The notes: generated by a model not told the origin, from the letters alone. Positions 22,995-34,241 are shown, counted from the first letter of the stretch. The stretch is DNA of 64,000 bases from Apoderus coryli (GCA_911728435.2 OU452202.1:24655135-24719134), one strand, 5' to 3'. Numbers and translations are program-made.

Positions 22995-23468
22995 TTTCTA
23001 ATGATAAATATTTAAATATTTGACGTTACTATCTCATGAGGACATGAGTAAATTGTCAACAATGTTCTTTCGAATGCATTCGATGACAGTCCAAGTCTGC
23101 GTACATAATTTTTTAAATAAGTAATATTTTTATTATTGATTAAAGTAAATTTTTAAACTCAATTTACTTCAAAACTAAAAAGGGGCAGCCTTTTTTAACC
23201 AGATTACATTTTTTTTATTAATATCAACTCAAAAAGTGAAATCTTAAAGCGACAAGAAATTTGGAGCGATATTTCTCCCGCCGCCTCTAGTTTAATACGC
23301 TCATGACTCTAATTTTGGAAATCCTTTTCATTTGACTTCTTAAGAATTAAAAATCAAATACATCTTTAAAATTTCATTGATGTATCTAAAAATGTTTCGT
23401 TAATATTTACAAAAAACCATCATCAGCGGGCTATAAATTCTGTACTAACATTAAAATAGTACACAATT
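22995..23468. other. Intergenic, no supported gene
   Basis: This lies downstream of the THAP gene relic on the minus strand and could hold its 3' UTR. I see nothing else. Confidence 0.4.
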
Positions 23469-23993
23469 TCACATAAGCGGAATATTTTCGTTTTTTTCCA
23501 AATTCAAGTCATCAAAAACCAAAGAAGATCCATCCGATATCGTTGATGGTTGTGGTGAATCAGCGCGCACTTAAAACAAATTAATTAAATAAGTACATAC
23601 GACTGACACAACACTCATCAAACATTTACCTTGCTCGTTAACCACCTTTTAAAAAATAGTAGGTATGGCTTCCCTTTTGTGCTTGCTGTTGCCAAAACCA
23701 GCAAACATTTTCTCCTCAAAATATTCACTACAAACTTTGCGGTTAAACTCTTTTTCCGGTTCGTTCGATATCAAGTCTAACCTGCCAATGTTTTCCACCC
23801 ATTGAAGTTGCCTTGAAAATTATTTAAAAAATATAGCTAAAACATTCAACATTTTGTGTAGATACATTACATACCTTATTGGATCACTCGGAATTCTGAA
23901 ATATCTTATTAACTTTCCAGTTTTGTGTTGTGTTGTTACTACAATAATTTGGCATTGTCTTTCATCACACCAAAGATTTATGTAGGTACAGAA
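23469..23993 (-). pseudogene. THAP zinc-finger gene, three exons, one in-frame stop
   Basis: THAP domains are C2CH zinc fingers that bind DNA in animal regulators and P-type transposases. Exon 1 (23875-23993) gives WCDERQCQ and KLIRYFRIPSDPI; a 63-bp GT-AG intron (23812-23874) joins in phase to exon 2 (23630-23811) with QLQWVENIGRLDLI, KVCSEYFEEKMF and the end motif EAIPTIF; a 60-bp GT-AG intron (23570-23629) joins in phase to exon 3 (23469-23569), VRADSPQPSTISDGSSLVF to a stop. The CxxxxC pair, W, F/P residues and AVPTIF-like motif are present, but the usual CxxH reads CSEY. A TAA at 23649-23651 follows IPTIF. No ATG is visible for exon 1, so an upstream exon is likely lost or unseen. It may be a decayed host gene or a P-type transposon piece. 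Confidence 0.75.
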
Positions 23994-25498
23994 TTATTAA
24001 TCTATGCTTTCACTAACAGTTAATTAAATAAACACTATTCCACTATTGTTCTTAAAACTAGAATTCAATAAATCTTATAACCAAATAACTAATAAAAATG
24101 GAAAAACGTTGAAAACTTTTTAGAAAATGGAATAAACGAATGTAAACAATCATTAATATTCGTCCATATTGGAGTTTTACCCAATTCGACAGCTTGCGCA
24201 CAAAAGCGCGCGAACGAACACAAAATCCCATCGAAATCGCCATGATAAACTTCTGGTTAGCGTAGCTTTCTTATTCTATGGTACGACGCTATCAAGAGTA
24301 TAACATGCGGCATGATTGTTGACCATACGGCTTTCTTTATTAGTACCATGTAACTAATATTGAACGACGTACAAAGTGGTATATTTTTAAATAATATTTT
24401 CTCCATATTGGATTTAAAAATTATAAACAAATTTAGATTTTTTAGAGAGTTTTGATATTGTAGATTTCAAAAATATTATAATCGTAATTTCGGAAAAAAT
24501 GCACATACGGCTTTCTTCCGTAGCAGGGCAGTATAGCCTGTGTTATAATACATCGGGAACACTCTGTATATAAAAGTTAATTTGTAATTTGTAGATTTTC
24601 TCCTAAAGCAAAACTCACGAGCCAGAACGTATGTATTTTCCGATCGGAAGCTGAATTTTATTTATATTTCCCTAATATTTATTGAGAAAAAAAAAGCAGC
24701 CTCACTAAATTATATGAAACAGCAGAGATAATAATTATATGTAATTGTAATTTGATTTCAGCATATTATCATCGTTTTATATTCAAATTCACATTATCTG
24801 TATATGTACAGGTTTGCTGGTATAGGCTATACCAGCAACCGTTTAATTATTGGATGTGCCTGGCAGGGTCGTGTTTGTACCAGAACATGTATGAAGCTGG
24901 ATATGTATGTATGTAGACTGTAATAATAGGTGGAGGTATAGTATAATACATACACCAGGCGCGTTGCAGCCTCCACAAAAGCCAAATAATAAAATGCTGA
25001 CTAATGTTCATGACGAGAACAATATCATTAGATGTATAACCATGGCGTATTTGGCATACCAACTGTGATGAGAGGTGGACGACTGCGCCAACATGTCTGT
25101 TATAGAGTACAGTTAGTTTTAGCCGTTCAACGAATAAAAAAGAAAGAAATACACTGTTTGAAATTAGGTTTGATTGCAGAGTTATTGTAGAACGTATTCA
25201 AAAGTGTATTAAACATCAAGGCAAATATTTCGGAAAACTCTTAGTTTGTAGCCAAAATGTGCATTAGCTGTACGCCTCAAGAATTATCCATCTAGCGTTA
25301 ATGACATAATATGGGCTAAATATGACTGCTAAAGCTCCACGATGATAAATTATAGCCAAGTGGCGACTTTTTTGACTTCTTTTCATTATATCATGCATTT
25401 TCATGCACACTATATTCATCTATGCGCTATGACTTGTGAGATATGTGTGCTCTGTGCGTTAAATGGAAAATAATGTTTTATAATAGTTACAAGCAACA
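23994..25498. other. Intergenic, no supported gene
   Basis: No coding sequence is supported. A perfect 12-bp hairpin is at 24814-24838. The phrase TAGCAGGGCAGTATA at 24521 recurs near 25874 (CTTAGCAGGGCAGTATA), preceded in both by GGC and a CTTTTTCC-like stretch. Confidence 0.45.
24814..24838. repeat. Perfect 12-bp inverted repeat with 1-bp centre
   Basis: TTGCTGGTATAG (24814-24825), a single G, then CTATACCAGCAA (24827-24838). The near-zero spacing suggests a protein-binding palindrome or a transposon remnant rather than an RNA hairpin. Confidence 0.8.
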
Positions 25499-25676
25499 TT
25501 TTTTGGGGCCTTGGTTTGGTATAGGACGCTATCATACAGGACCTAATCAAGACCTAAAAAACTATCCTTAATGGCACTGTTCCCGAATGTCGTTTGGCAC
25601 GTAGATAGCCCTTCATAATATCATTGTCCTGCGTAAATATCACGACCCAATATTAGGGAACCAGATTTCAATTTCG
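25499..25676 (-). repeat. Single copy of the 174-bp repeat
   Basis: It begins TTTTTTGGGGCCTTGGTTTG, contains GGTATAGGACGCTATCATAC and GACCTAATCAAGACCTA, and ends ACCAGATTTCAATTTC. This is one full unit with few differences from the arrays at 9000-9840 and 29125-29873. It has no flanking TIR or second unit, so the repeat can exist as a dispersed monomer. Confidence 0.92.
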
Positions 25677-25679
25677 AAA

Positions 25680-27088
25680 TGAACAAAGTATAAAGCCAAA
25701 TTTCACACGATTTTACAATATGTAGGCAATCACTAATTATTTCTAAACATTTTGGTAAAAAAAATCAAGATCCTACGTTAAATATCAACCGAAATAAATT
25801 CAAATGAAAAGTTGCAAATCTTTAAACGTCATTTTCTCAAAACTATCCGAAGTGTACAGGCGGCCTTTTTCCTTAGCAGGGCAGTATACATGTCAGCTCA
25901 GCTCAAAACATAAAAATAAATTTTTTAGCTATGCCGAACACGAGGCAGCTCACACTAAAACGGAAAAAGCTATAAATATCACACAGTATAATACCCTACT
26001 ATCACTCTACTGTTAACAAGTACATTATTAGGAGGCTAATAAAACTCTGGTGATACTGTGACAACTTATCGTATAAATTATAACCGCATTTAATTTATCC
26101 TGCTTTTATCTTTGCTCGTATATACAAACACACATAGTAAACTAAATATGTACATGTAAATGTGTCATATACTGCTATTATTAGCTACCTACCCCCGGAG
26201 TGTACGTTTAGGAGTAAAGCTGTATTTTTGTAAAATTTATCGCTAGATTATAAGCATGAATTTGTTTAAAGTAAAATTGTATAACCTGGTTCAACAGGGA
26301 GTTATTTAGCACCGTGAGGGTCTGATGTTACGAAAAGATTAATTTTCGGTATATCATTTATCTAAAACTATCATTCTTGTGTCTCACGTCTTATAGCTAG
26401 GTCTATCCAAGAGTTGCTAAAGTTTTATCTCAAAAACGACGTGAGTTTATTTTGACTTGGTCAGAGAGAGTTCCTAAAATTGGTGTCGGTAACCAGAAAA
26501 AAATAACTTCCTGCAATGTTTATAAAGATTGTGTCAATATTGAGTTACCGATAATAGAAAATTGAAGTTCACAAACATGGTTAGCATTTGACATTCATTC
26601 ATTCAACCTCTTTCAATTTAATTGGGCTACCCTGTATCGTGGATTTATTATTATGTGTGCTCTATCAAATATCATGAATATGTATTAGTTTCTCTAACGT
26701 GCAATGTTTCCAAATCCGATTCTGATGATGCTAACAATTTTCCAAAACTAACAGAGAAACTACTATTATACTATAGTATAATATTATAAATAATATACAA
26801 CTCTACCAATTAATTACTTGATTTCCATTGCATTTGATACCATTTACTTTGAAACAAATAAGCTTCAGTATCAAGCTTCCAAAGCTTCAATTAACACAGG
26901 CTGGTTCCATTGTTCAGGTTTAATATACAGGGTGGGCACTAAATACGCGTCGCTCTCTGATGGCCAAACAAACTAAAATAAAATGTGTAACCAGCTTTAG
27001 GTACTTTAGTAGGTCGTTTATCAGCATTTAATATAAATAATGAATTTCAATATAGAGGGTGTCCCAAAATGACATATCAAACTCTATC
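25680..27088. other. Intergenic with CCCTGTA/TACAGGG motifs, no gene
   Basis: No coding sequence is supported. ACCCTGTAT (26631), TACAGGGTGGGC (26931) and an AGAGGGTGTCCC relative (27053) belong to the transposon-end motif seen many times in the window. Confidence 0.4.
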
Positions 27089-27089
27089 A

Positions 27090-27583
27090 AATGTGTCCAA
27101 CGGATAGAGTTTGGAAGAGGAAAAACTTTTTTATTTGTAGATTTAGAAGAAAAAGTCATTCTTTATAAAAACGTCTGCTTGTGTCAAAACTACTATTTCA
27201 AATACCAAATTTACGATTACTATACAGGGTATATCAAAAATAACATTTTTAATGATTTCGATTTTTTGTTTTTTTTATTCAATTTTATTATTTTAATAGT
27301 AGCTATGAAATCATCCACTTTGAGAAAAAAGTTTATTAGTGTTTTTTGCACAATTGGTGTAATAAATCACCATTTTGAAAATATTTTCATAAAATTAAAA
27401 AAAAACAAAAAAATCAAAATCATTAAAAATGGAATTTTTGATATACCCTGTATAGTAATCGTAAATTTGGTATTTGAAATTGTAGTTTCGACACAAGCAG
27501 ACGTTTTTATAAAGAATGACTTTTTCTTCTAAATCCACAAATAAAAAAGTTTTTCCTCTTTCAAACTCTATCGTGGACACATT
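27090..27583. mobile_element. Foldback element, 494 bp, arms about 180 bp
   Basis: The left arm from AATGTGTCCA (27090) reads through AGGAAAAACTTTTTTATTTG, AAACGTCTGCTTGTGTC, ATTTACGATTACTATACAGG and TTTTTAATGATTTCGATTTT. The reverse complement occupies about 27405-27583, ending TGGACACATT. Each arm contains TATACAGGGTATATC, itself like the TACAGGG MITE ends. Protein-like frames at 27059-27532 (+) and 27395-27580 (-) are mirror images caused by the inverted repeat, not genes. The 27079-27110 end is itself palindromic (CAAACTCTATC...GATAGAGTTTG). Confidence 0.88.
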
Positions 27584-27589
27584 GTATAT

Positions 27590-28544
27590 TTTTTAAATGG
27601 AATGTCCTGTATCTTATGCATATTTGGATTTTTTGGAGCAAACAAAGTGAAGTTGCTATTATTACTTCTCTAGCCGTTTAACAGATATTCAAGTTTTGCC
27701 ATAAAATAGGGTAAAATGCACACATTTTAAAAGAAACATAAAATCTAATTTTTTTAGTGTCGAGACCGACAACGGCAAGCTGATTTGCTTTTAGGGCCAA
27801 AATACAGATTAAATCGATGCATATCTTTGGCTTCCCTTTCATAGGTGGATCATACCTCAAAATAATAACAATCATACAACATAATCAATATATTTTTCTA
27901 ATAGAGATGTCGATGACATAAGAGATCAGCGCACATATAGTGCCGCGCCCTGTATATTTTTTTGCTTTATATTAATTGTTTGCCGCCTTTTTGAAATAAG
28001 GGCATAAATAAAAACTTTTCTACGGCACGTAAGCTATATTTTATTTTCGTGAAGCTTTATCTTGAGGTATTATAGTTATATATAAAATGTACACTTATAT
28101 ATTATAAGAAAACAGCGTAAAAACAAAAGTTTGGTTCTTTGCGGATATTATTAATTAGAAGTTTGAGATTTGAAGCTAAAGTCTAACAGTTGGTGTGAAA
28201 AATAATACGATCAACGCCAACACGTATAGAATTGATAGTTAGGTATGACAAGCTGTTACAATGTCTAAATGCTTTTGGCTAACTAGCATTGTTGAAGCTC
28301 ATAAAACAGCTAGTATCAATTGATGTAAGGGAATTCTGAACAAATGCACCCGGAAAGCAAGCAACAATCTATGGATCGAACCACAAAATTAGTACGCGCT
28401 TGTTTCCTCGGTTGTAGAGCTTGTTTTAGAAGATTAAGAACTGTTAACGCTGATTTCACACCGTAATCTGTTTGCATATGGTGATACAACCTTCAGAGTC
28501 AAAAAAATGTTTTGAGAACGTATGCAATGGTTGCTCCCAAATAT
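27590..28544. other. Intergenic, no supported gene
   Basis: No gene is seen. A GCCCTGTATATTTTT motif lies at 27950 and TGTCCTGTATC near 27603. Confidence 0.4.
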
Positions 28545-28590
28545 TTAATTTTCTTCCCAGATTTTGTAAAAACATAAAAGGTAGCCCTCG
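28545..28590 (-). mobile_element. Solo mariner terminal inverted repeat
   Basis: Read on the minus strand it starts CGAGGGCTACCTTTTATGTT and continues TTTACAAAATCTGGGAAG. This closely follows the right end of the mariner at 16894-18843 (CGAGGGTTGTC..TTTACAAAATCTGAGAAG). No transposase or second TIR is recognisable nearby, so it is a decayed remnant of the same family. Confidence 0.7.
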
Positions 28591-28599
28591 TGTAAACCA

Positions 28600-29124
28600 A
28601 GTATCTTTAATTTACAGCATCCCAGAATGTTGGTGATTCTATTGACATATATATAATAAAACGAATTTCCCTTTTAATTCTTCCAGCTTTACTGGCATTT
28701 TCTTATTATATCCAATTAAAGTTTTTCGCTTTCCTGCCGAGCACTTTGAACTTTTAATTTTATCCACACAGAGCCATACATAACAAGCTTCTTACTGTAC
28801 GCGCTGGTGTCCTCGAAACTTGAAAGCCGCCTTGTTGATTCAATAATTATTTCAGAGCGAATACAACATTTGAGGTGGTTTTATAGAGCTACTATATTTA
28901 CTTATGTATAATCAGAAAATTGAACAAGCATTTTCATTTAAATGAACCTGATTATTGAAGTATTTAAACCCATCAATTCAATATATGTATAAATATATCG
29001 TAAAAGCTTTTTCAAATTTTCGTTGTTGCTCTTGAGTCCCAATCATAACTATTGAGTTTGATTTCAATATATATAGGGTTTTACAAAAGCTTTGCAAATA
29101 GTTAATAACATTGAAATGAAAACT
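28600..29124. other. Intergenic, no supported gene
   Basis: AT-rich; nothing recognisable. Confidence 0.4.
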
Positions 29125-29873
29125 TGGGGCATTGGTTTGGTATTGGACGCTATCATAGAGGACCTAATCAAGACCAAAGAAACTATCCTTAATGACCGTT
29201 GGGGCGCATGTCGTTTGGCATGCAAATAGCCCTTCATAATAACATTGTCCTGCGTGATTTTCACGACTCCATTAATAGGGAGCCAGATTTCAATTTGTTG
29301 GGGTCTTGGTTTGGTATAGGACGCTATCATACAGGACCTAATCAAGAACTAAGAAACTATCCTTAATGACCGTTGAGGGGCATGTCGCTTGGCATGCAAA
29401 TAGCCCTTCATAATAACAATGTCCTGCGTAAATTTCACGACCCCATTATTAGGGAACCAGATTTCAATTTTTTGGGGCCCTGATTTGGTATACGTTGCTA
29501 TCATACAGAACCTAATCAAGACCTAAGAAACTATCCTTAATGACCGTTGAGGCGCATGTCGCTTGGCATGCAAATAGCCCTTCATAATATCATTGTCCTG
29601 CGTAAATTTCACGAGCCCATTATTAGAGAACCAGATTTAAATTTTTTGGGGCCTTGGTTTGGTATAGGACGCTATCATACAGGACCTAATCAAGACCTAT
29701 GAAACTATCCTTAATGACACAGTTTGCGCATGTCATTTGGCATGCAAATAGCCCATCATAATAACATTGTTCTGCGTAAATTTCACGACCCCATTATTAG
29801 GGAACTAGATTTCAATTTTTTTGGGCCTTGGTTTGGTATACGACGCTATCATACAGGACCTAATTTATTCTTG
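29125..29873 (-). repeat. 174-bp tandem repeat array, about 4.3 copies
   Basis: The phrase TTTGGTATAGGACGCTATC or a variant recurs with its GGTAT at 29139, 29313, 29487, 29661 and 29835, a spacing of 174 bp. It is the same unit as in the hAT element at 8948-9910 but on the opposite strand, and it has no CAGTGGTC ends. The right side stops within a unit (GGACCTAATT) next to the 3' end of an RTE relic. The left side starts within a unit at CTTGGGGC. Confidence 0.95.
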
Positions 29874-29884
29874 ATACGTACTTC

Positions 29885-30796
29885 GATCAAATTTTGTTGT
29901 ATTAGGCTCATCTGTACCTTCCGTTGCTACAATCTTATAATATGAGCATTTCATCTTGACTTGTCGTAGTCTCACCATACCATTGTCGCGAATTCTTCAG
30001 CCACGATATTCTTCGACGCCTGGGTCCTATCTGCCTTCGATTTGTGTGTTCAAAAAATTCCAACTTTCGTTCTTTAAATGTGAGCATGACTTCGAGATCC
30101 TATGACATTCTCGCAAGCACATCCACATGATATTTTCAACATCTGTCGATACGTCCACATTTCGAAAACTTTCAGCTTTTTATGACGTCTGTTAAAGTCC
30201 ACGCCTCAATTCCATAATAGGGAATACTGAACGTAGCACGCGAGTGCGAACGGAGAGCGACAGACTTCGGCAACATAACACGGACCTCATTTTTACAAAT
30301 GGTGCTCTGCCTTGTTCAATTCAGGCACGGACCTCCTGCATAGCATCCCAGCTATCGTTGACCTGGCATCCAAGATATTTATATGACTGAGGGCGCTCAA
30401 GCAAGATCTGAAGACCCCCCATCGAGTCCGAGATTATAGCCGTGTCGTCAGCGTACCTAAGGTTACTTATGTTTACGTCATTAATGGAAATTCCTTCAGG
30501 GTAGTTCTCCAGGGAACCCTCGGATATTTTGTTTGAGTAAATTGTAAATAGAAAAGGCGAGAGGACAACTTCCCCTGACATTTGTTGATCTATCCTAATT
30601 TGTGCAGATTGTAAGGATTTGCAATTATTTTGAGGTCTCTATTGTCCAGGCCTACGTCTTTAAGGATTTTCATAAGCTTTTCATGTTGCACCCTGTCAAA
30701 AGCCTTTTCGTAGGCAATGAAACAGGCATAAACAGGAACATAGACATAGACATCCTTGCGCCTCTGAACCAGCACTGGGATACTAAATACTCGCAT
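29885..30796 (-). pseudogene. RTE-clade LINE reverse transcriptase relic
   Basis: From 30796 down: YEKAFDRVQHEKLMKILKDV and DNRDLKIIANPYNL, then a shift near 30590, MSGEVVLSPFLFTIYS, and LRYADDTAIISDS with an intact YADD. The expected GRGVRQGC between SGEV and VLSP is missing, an in-frame deletion of about 10 residues, and about 60 residues are missing between LQILLE and YKYLGCQVND. Further down, in shifting frames, come APFVKMRSVLCC, VFEMWTYRQMLKIS and RRRRISWLKNSRQWYG, the C-terminus shared with the RTE relic at 4161-5133. It is non-functional. Confidence 0.85.
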
Positions 30797-31564
30797 TTGT
30801 TGGCAGCAAATGATATGGGATCTTCAGAGCTTTCGTCCAATTGTGTGGAATCCAAGGATATCAAATCTTTGCCACAGCTGAATGTACTTGGAATATGCTA
30901 TTTATGTTGGTGAATCTAATACCAAAGGTTGCAGTAAGTTACGTGACGTGCGTGATTAGTTTTAGCACAGGATCAATATTTTCGTAACTTTTCATAGGTA
31001 CTGTAAAAATTAGAGTCTCAATACGCTCCCAATAATAGTCGAAATTGCTCCAAAAACATACTCTTACCATCCAGGATGAAAAAGCGAAATAATTATTATT
31101 TTGCGAAATAAATTTTCCGCTATTAGATATATATTCGGTTAGAAGGGGATGCTCGTTGCATAATACCGCCATAAAGTGTCTCTACCGAAACAGGAAGCAA
31201 AACGTCTGCAACCATTATAATTTATAGTCAATTTAATATGTATTTAAGTTGCTTTTGCAGAAACTGTATCTTTGAATGTGTATTGTATATTCTCTACCTA
31301 TACATGATGGCCACTTTTACCTTCAGCTTTTATTAATAAGTTTTTCTAAACCAACCATGCTATAGGAGTTAGCTTAAATGGAGCCAAATTTGCTTATATA
31401 TGAAAAATGCTTACAAAATCAAAATGTATTTGGCAAAAATAAATTTTAGCCACCCATTTCTTGATTACAATGCCAGAAACAAAGAAATGAAATTTATTGC
31501 TTTATCGGTTTCTAATAAAATGTTATTGGAACGTATAATAAACAACTTTCATACATATTATACG
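30797..31564. other. Intergenic, no supported gene
   Basis: No recognisable coding sequence or repeat ends. Confidence 0.4.
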
Positions 31565-32085
31565 AAGTGAGTTTGAAAAAAAAAGTTGAGTTTTCCATCA
31601 TTATTTTTTTCAATCGTGAAATAATCTATAAGGCAATCAGCTGGTTCACCACCTCGCCAAGCTACCTCAACAGCTACAATATGGTAAAAAAAATTTGTAA
31701 ACCTTCTGGTCTACATTCATCCCATAATCCAATGATTCTAGCCAAATCACTTGAACTCAAATTTGATGACCTGCATTTTCGTTTGTTTGGATCCTGCTGT
31801 AATCTTTTACGTTTTGCATCTCGCGCATTTTGAATATCACACTGATAAACGGGTCGATTACAATTTTGAAGTCGTTGAAGTATTTTTCCTGCAGTAGCCT
31901 ACTCGTAGTGTTCCAAATTGTTTTTATAGTTGCTTCTTTATATTCAGTTCCGTCAGCTTTTCTCGTATTTACCGCATAATCTTTCAATATATTAGCCAAA
32001 TTATGCAAACTCGTTTCAGCATTCAGTTCATATTCTCTGGTCGCACAAAACTCGAGAAATATTTTCCATACATATTTTTTTTGAC
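31565..32085 (-). pseudogene. Crypton-type tyrosine recombinase relic
   Basis: The minus strand encodes part of a Crypton-like (DUF3504/KIAA1958-type) tyrosine recombinase. The N-terminal core-binding domain reads KKYVWKIFLEFCATREYEL, LHNLANILKDYAVNTRKADG, TEYKEATIKTIWNTTSRLLQ. After indels near 31760-31670 comes VEVAWRGGEPADCLIDYFTI, which contains the first catalytic arginine (AWRGGE). The C-terminal HxxR and nucleophilic tyrosine are not found; the match ends near 31565. Such domains occur in active Cryptons and in domesticated host proteins. The stops and truncation favour a transposon relic. Confidence 0.75.
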
Positions 32086-32356
32086 AAAGACCGAGAAGAG
32101 CACGCCGAGTTGGGTCAAACGTGTATGTTTTGTTTAGTGTTTTCTAGTAAGTCGTACGGTCAAAAAGGAATATTATTAAGTCGTAGAAATTATGCACCAT
32201 TTGCCTAAAGTAAGTTGTGATTTTTTGGCCAAAAACAATACCATAACCTACCAAAAAACATATGCCCACTTCCTTTAGGCATGATTTTTATTTACGTATC
32301 TGCTTAAGTTATAAAAATATGTCAAGTATTTAATTAAAAATACCTGACAATATTAC

Positions 32357-32876
32357 AGATCCCTGACTTGGACTCCGCACATCGAGAAGAGCATCGCCAA
32401 TGCCAAAGGCATCATTTCGACCTGCCTTGATCTATGCCAGTTCAGCATGGGGATACGCGGCACTATCGTACCTGAAACGATTATATGCCACGGTGAACAA
32501 GTAAAGAATGATGGCAGTGGGTGCACTGTGGTTTGTGTCAAACGCGTAGATCCAGGGACCACAAACTCGACTCCCTAAGGGAAGTCATTAGGTTGAGAGC
32601 CCAGAAGGTCTTTGCAATGGGAGAGACATGTAGAACACGGTGCCAGGCGGTACCGGAGACCAAAGAGTCAACTTTGATGAAAGAATCCCCAGAATGAAGA
32701 CATCAATTGACATGCTATGCTGTTCTTTATTTCAGCTCAACTAATTAGGACAATCAACAACAGAAGGCTACAGAAAAAGAGCCAAACAACAAATGAAGGA
32801 GTTATAGTGGAGTCTACTTTAAAGGAAGCGGGTGTCTATCGAGATTTCTCTTCCTTGGCCAAAACAAGAAAAAAAA
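32357..32876 (+). pseudogene. Jockey-type LINE 3' end, copy 2 with internal deletion
   Basis: This copy follows the one at 10469-11357 from ACAGATCCCTG (10599 there) to the same 3' end (TTCTC..CCTTGGCCAAAAC then A-run to 32876). A 77-bp segment equivalent to 10666-10742 is missing, with the triplet CGA at both breakpoints. Several further stops and small gaps lie in the coding part, and the 3' UTR is shortened. Upstream at 32090 a short match to the AEKST start (GAGAAGAGCAC) might be another piece of the same insertion. Confidence 0.88.
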
Positions 32877-33013
32877 CTGACTATTGAATTAAACTTAATA
32901 TAACAATTGTTGATCAGGGTTACAGTGCGGTTAGACAAAATAATAGTTGTCGAAAAATAATCCATGCCGAGGAGTGACAATTTTATGACATGGTTTCATT
33001 TCACACAATAATT

Positions 33014-33297
33014 GTGGTGAAAGATCGTTCAATTTTTTAAAGTGGCTGTTCATTATTAAACAATAAAACTCAATACACTCTAAGATCAGTTACATTTAAT
33101 TCTATATCTATGTGTGACCGGTTTTGGTCTAAAAAATCATCATCAGACACAAAACTCATCAAAACAATACACACACATAGGTTACTTGGTGTATTGTTTT
33201 GATGAATTTTGTGTCTAATGATGATCTTTGAAACCTGTCATACATAGATTAATGCAATTAAATGTAGCTGAACTTAGAGCGTATTAAGATTTATTGT
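33014..33297. repeat. Inverted repeat of the 19985-20100 family (copies B and C)
   Basis: Copy B (33014-33188) and copy C (33190-33297) are in opposite orientation and share, over about 110 bp, CAATAAA, CTCTAAG, TTACATTTAATT, ATCTATGTGTGACCGG and TCATCAAAACAATACAC. Read outward each carries CTGATGA or CTAATGA followed by a short A/T stretch and GAAAC or AAAAC, a degenerate hammerhead-like core. Terminal repeats in inverted arrangement plus hammerhead motifs are known for Penelope-like elements. No coding part is seen. Confidence 0.75.
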
Positions 33298-33299
33298 TT

Positions 33300-34240
33300 C
33301 AAATAATAAAAATCAATTGAATTTTGGGATTCAAAAACGATATTTCCAGAATACCGAGTACTGACCAAAAAAGTATTCAGTCGAAATCTAAATACAAAAT
33401 ACACAAATCTATTCGAATACCAGCCAAATGTATTCTGAATAGGATTCAGAATACCGAGTATTCGAATACTACCCAGGGCTGGCCGTATTTACCTTTAGCG
33501 GACTTGAGATGAAAAACTCAAGATCATATCAAATGAAAATTTTTGGCCACAATAAAATTGAAGGATTACGTGGCATTAGAGGATCTATTACTATGAGTTT
33601 GAACTTTTCTTATTTGGTATTTCACTGCCGAAAACAGCCACCAACAGCATGAGACCCTATTATAAAATGTGACCATCATGTACATTTTACCGTCATTTGA
33701 TATCATACTGCTCGTTCGTAATCTTCATAATTCCATGGCTATTATAACCCATTCTATACAATAACTAATCGATATCTACATTGTATAATGGCAAGTAAAA
33801 TATGAGGAATACATGGAATTGGTTCAGGGAAGGTTTTTGTTAGGATTTGCGACACTTACCCCTTAACTCTAAAGTGTAAATTTCTTGTTTTTGGTGTTTG
33901 TAATTACATCCATATTTTATAAGACGCTCGTAATACCTGGAGGAGGTTTACCATAAATGGATAAAGAACGATACGGCATGGCTATGAAACGGTTCTATAA
34001 TGTATATTTTGGGAACAATCCTTGAACTAAAATTGGGATTATTGTAAACGTACCCCCTTCAAGGGATTTTTATTGCTCGATTCGTTTAGAAATTGGGGCA
34101 ATGAGAATGTAATCTTAAGTTCACACACTAATTTTGGGCTTTTTAACACCCTCTGTGGCATCTTTCGTAGTTCAGGAGTAGTCAGCTAGCATTTCTCAGT
34201 TTCATTTTCCCGGATCTTGCTAAGTACATTTGTCTTACCT
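33300..34240. other. Intergenic, no supported gene
   Basis: The start (33340-33480) is built of repeated GAATACCGAGTA and TTCGAATAC phrases ending in CCAGGGCTGGCCG, likely the eroded end of a DNA transposon. Nothing coding is recognisable in the rest. Confidence 0.4.
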
Positions 34241-34241
34241 G

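Noticed and set aside
27059..27532. 157-codon open frame and its minus-strand mirror at 27395-27580
   Set aside because: Both encode the same peptide because they lie on the two arms of an inverted repeat.
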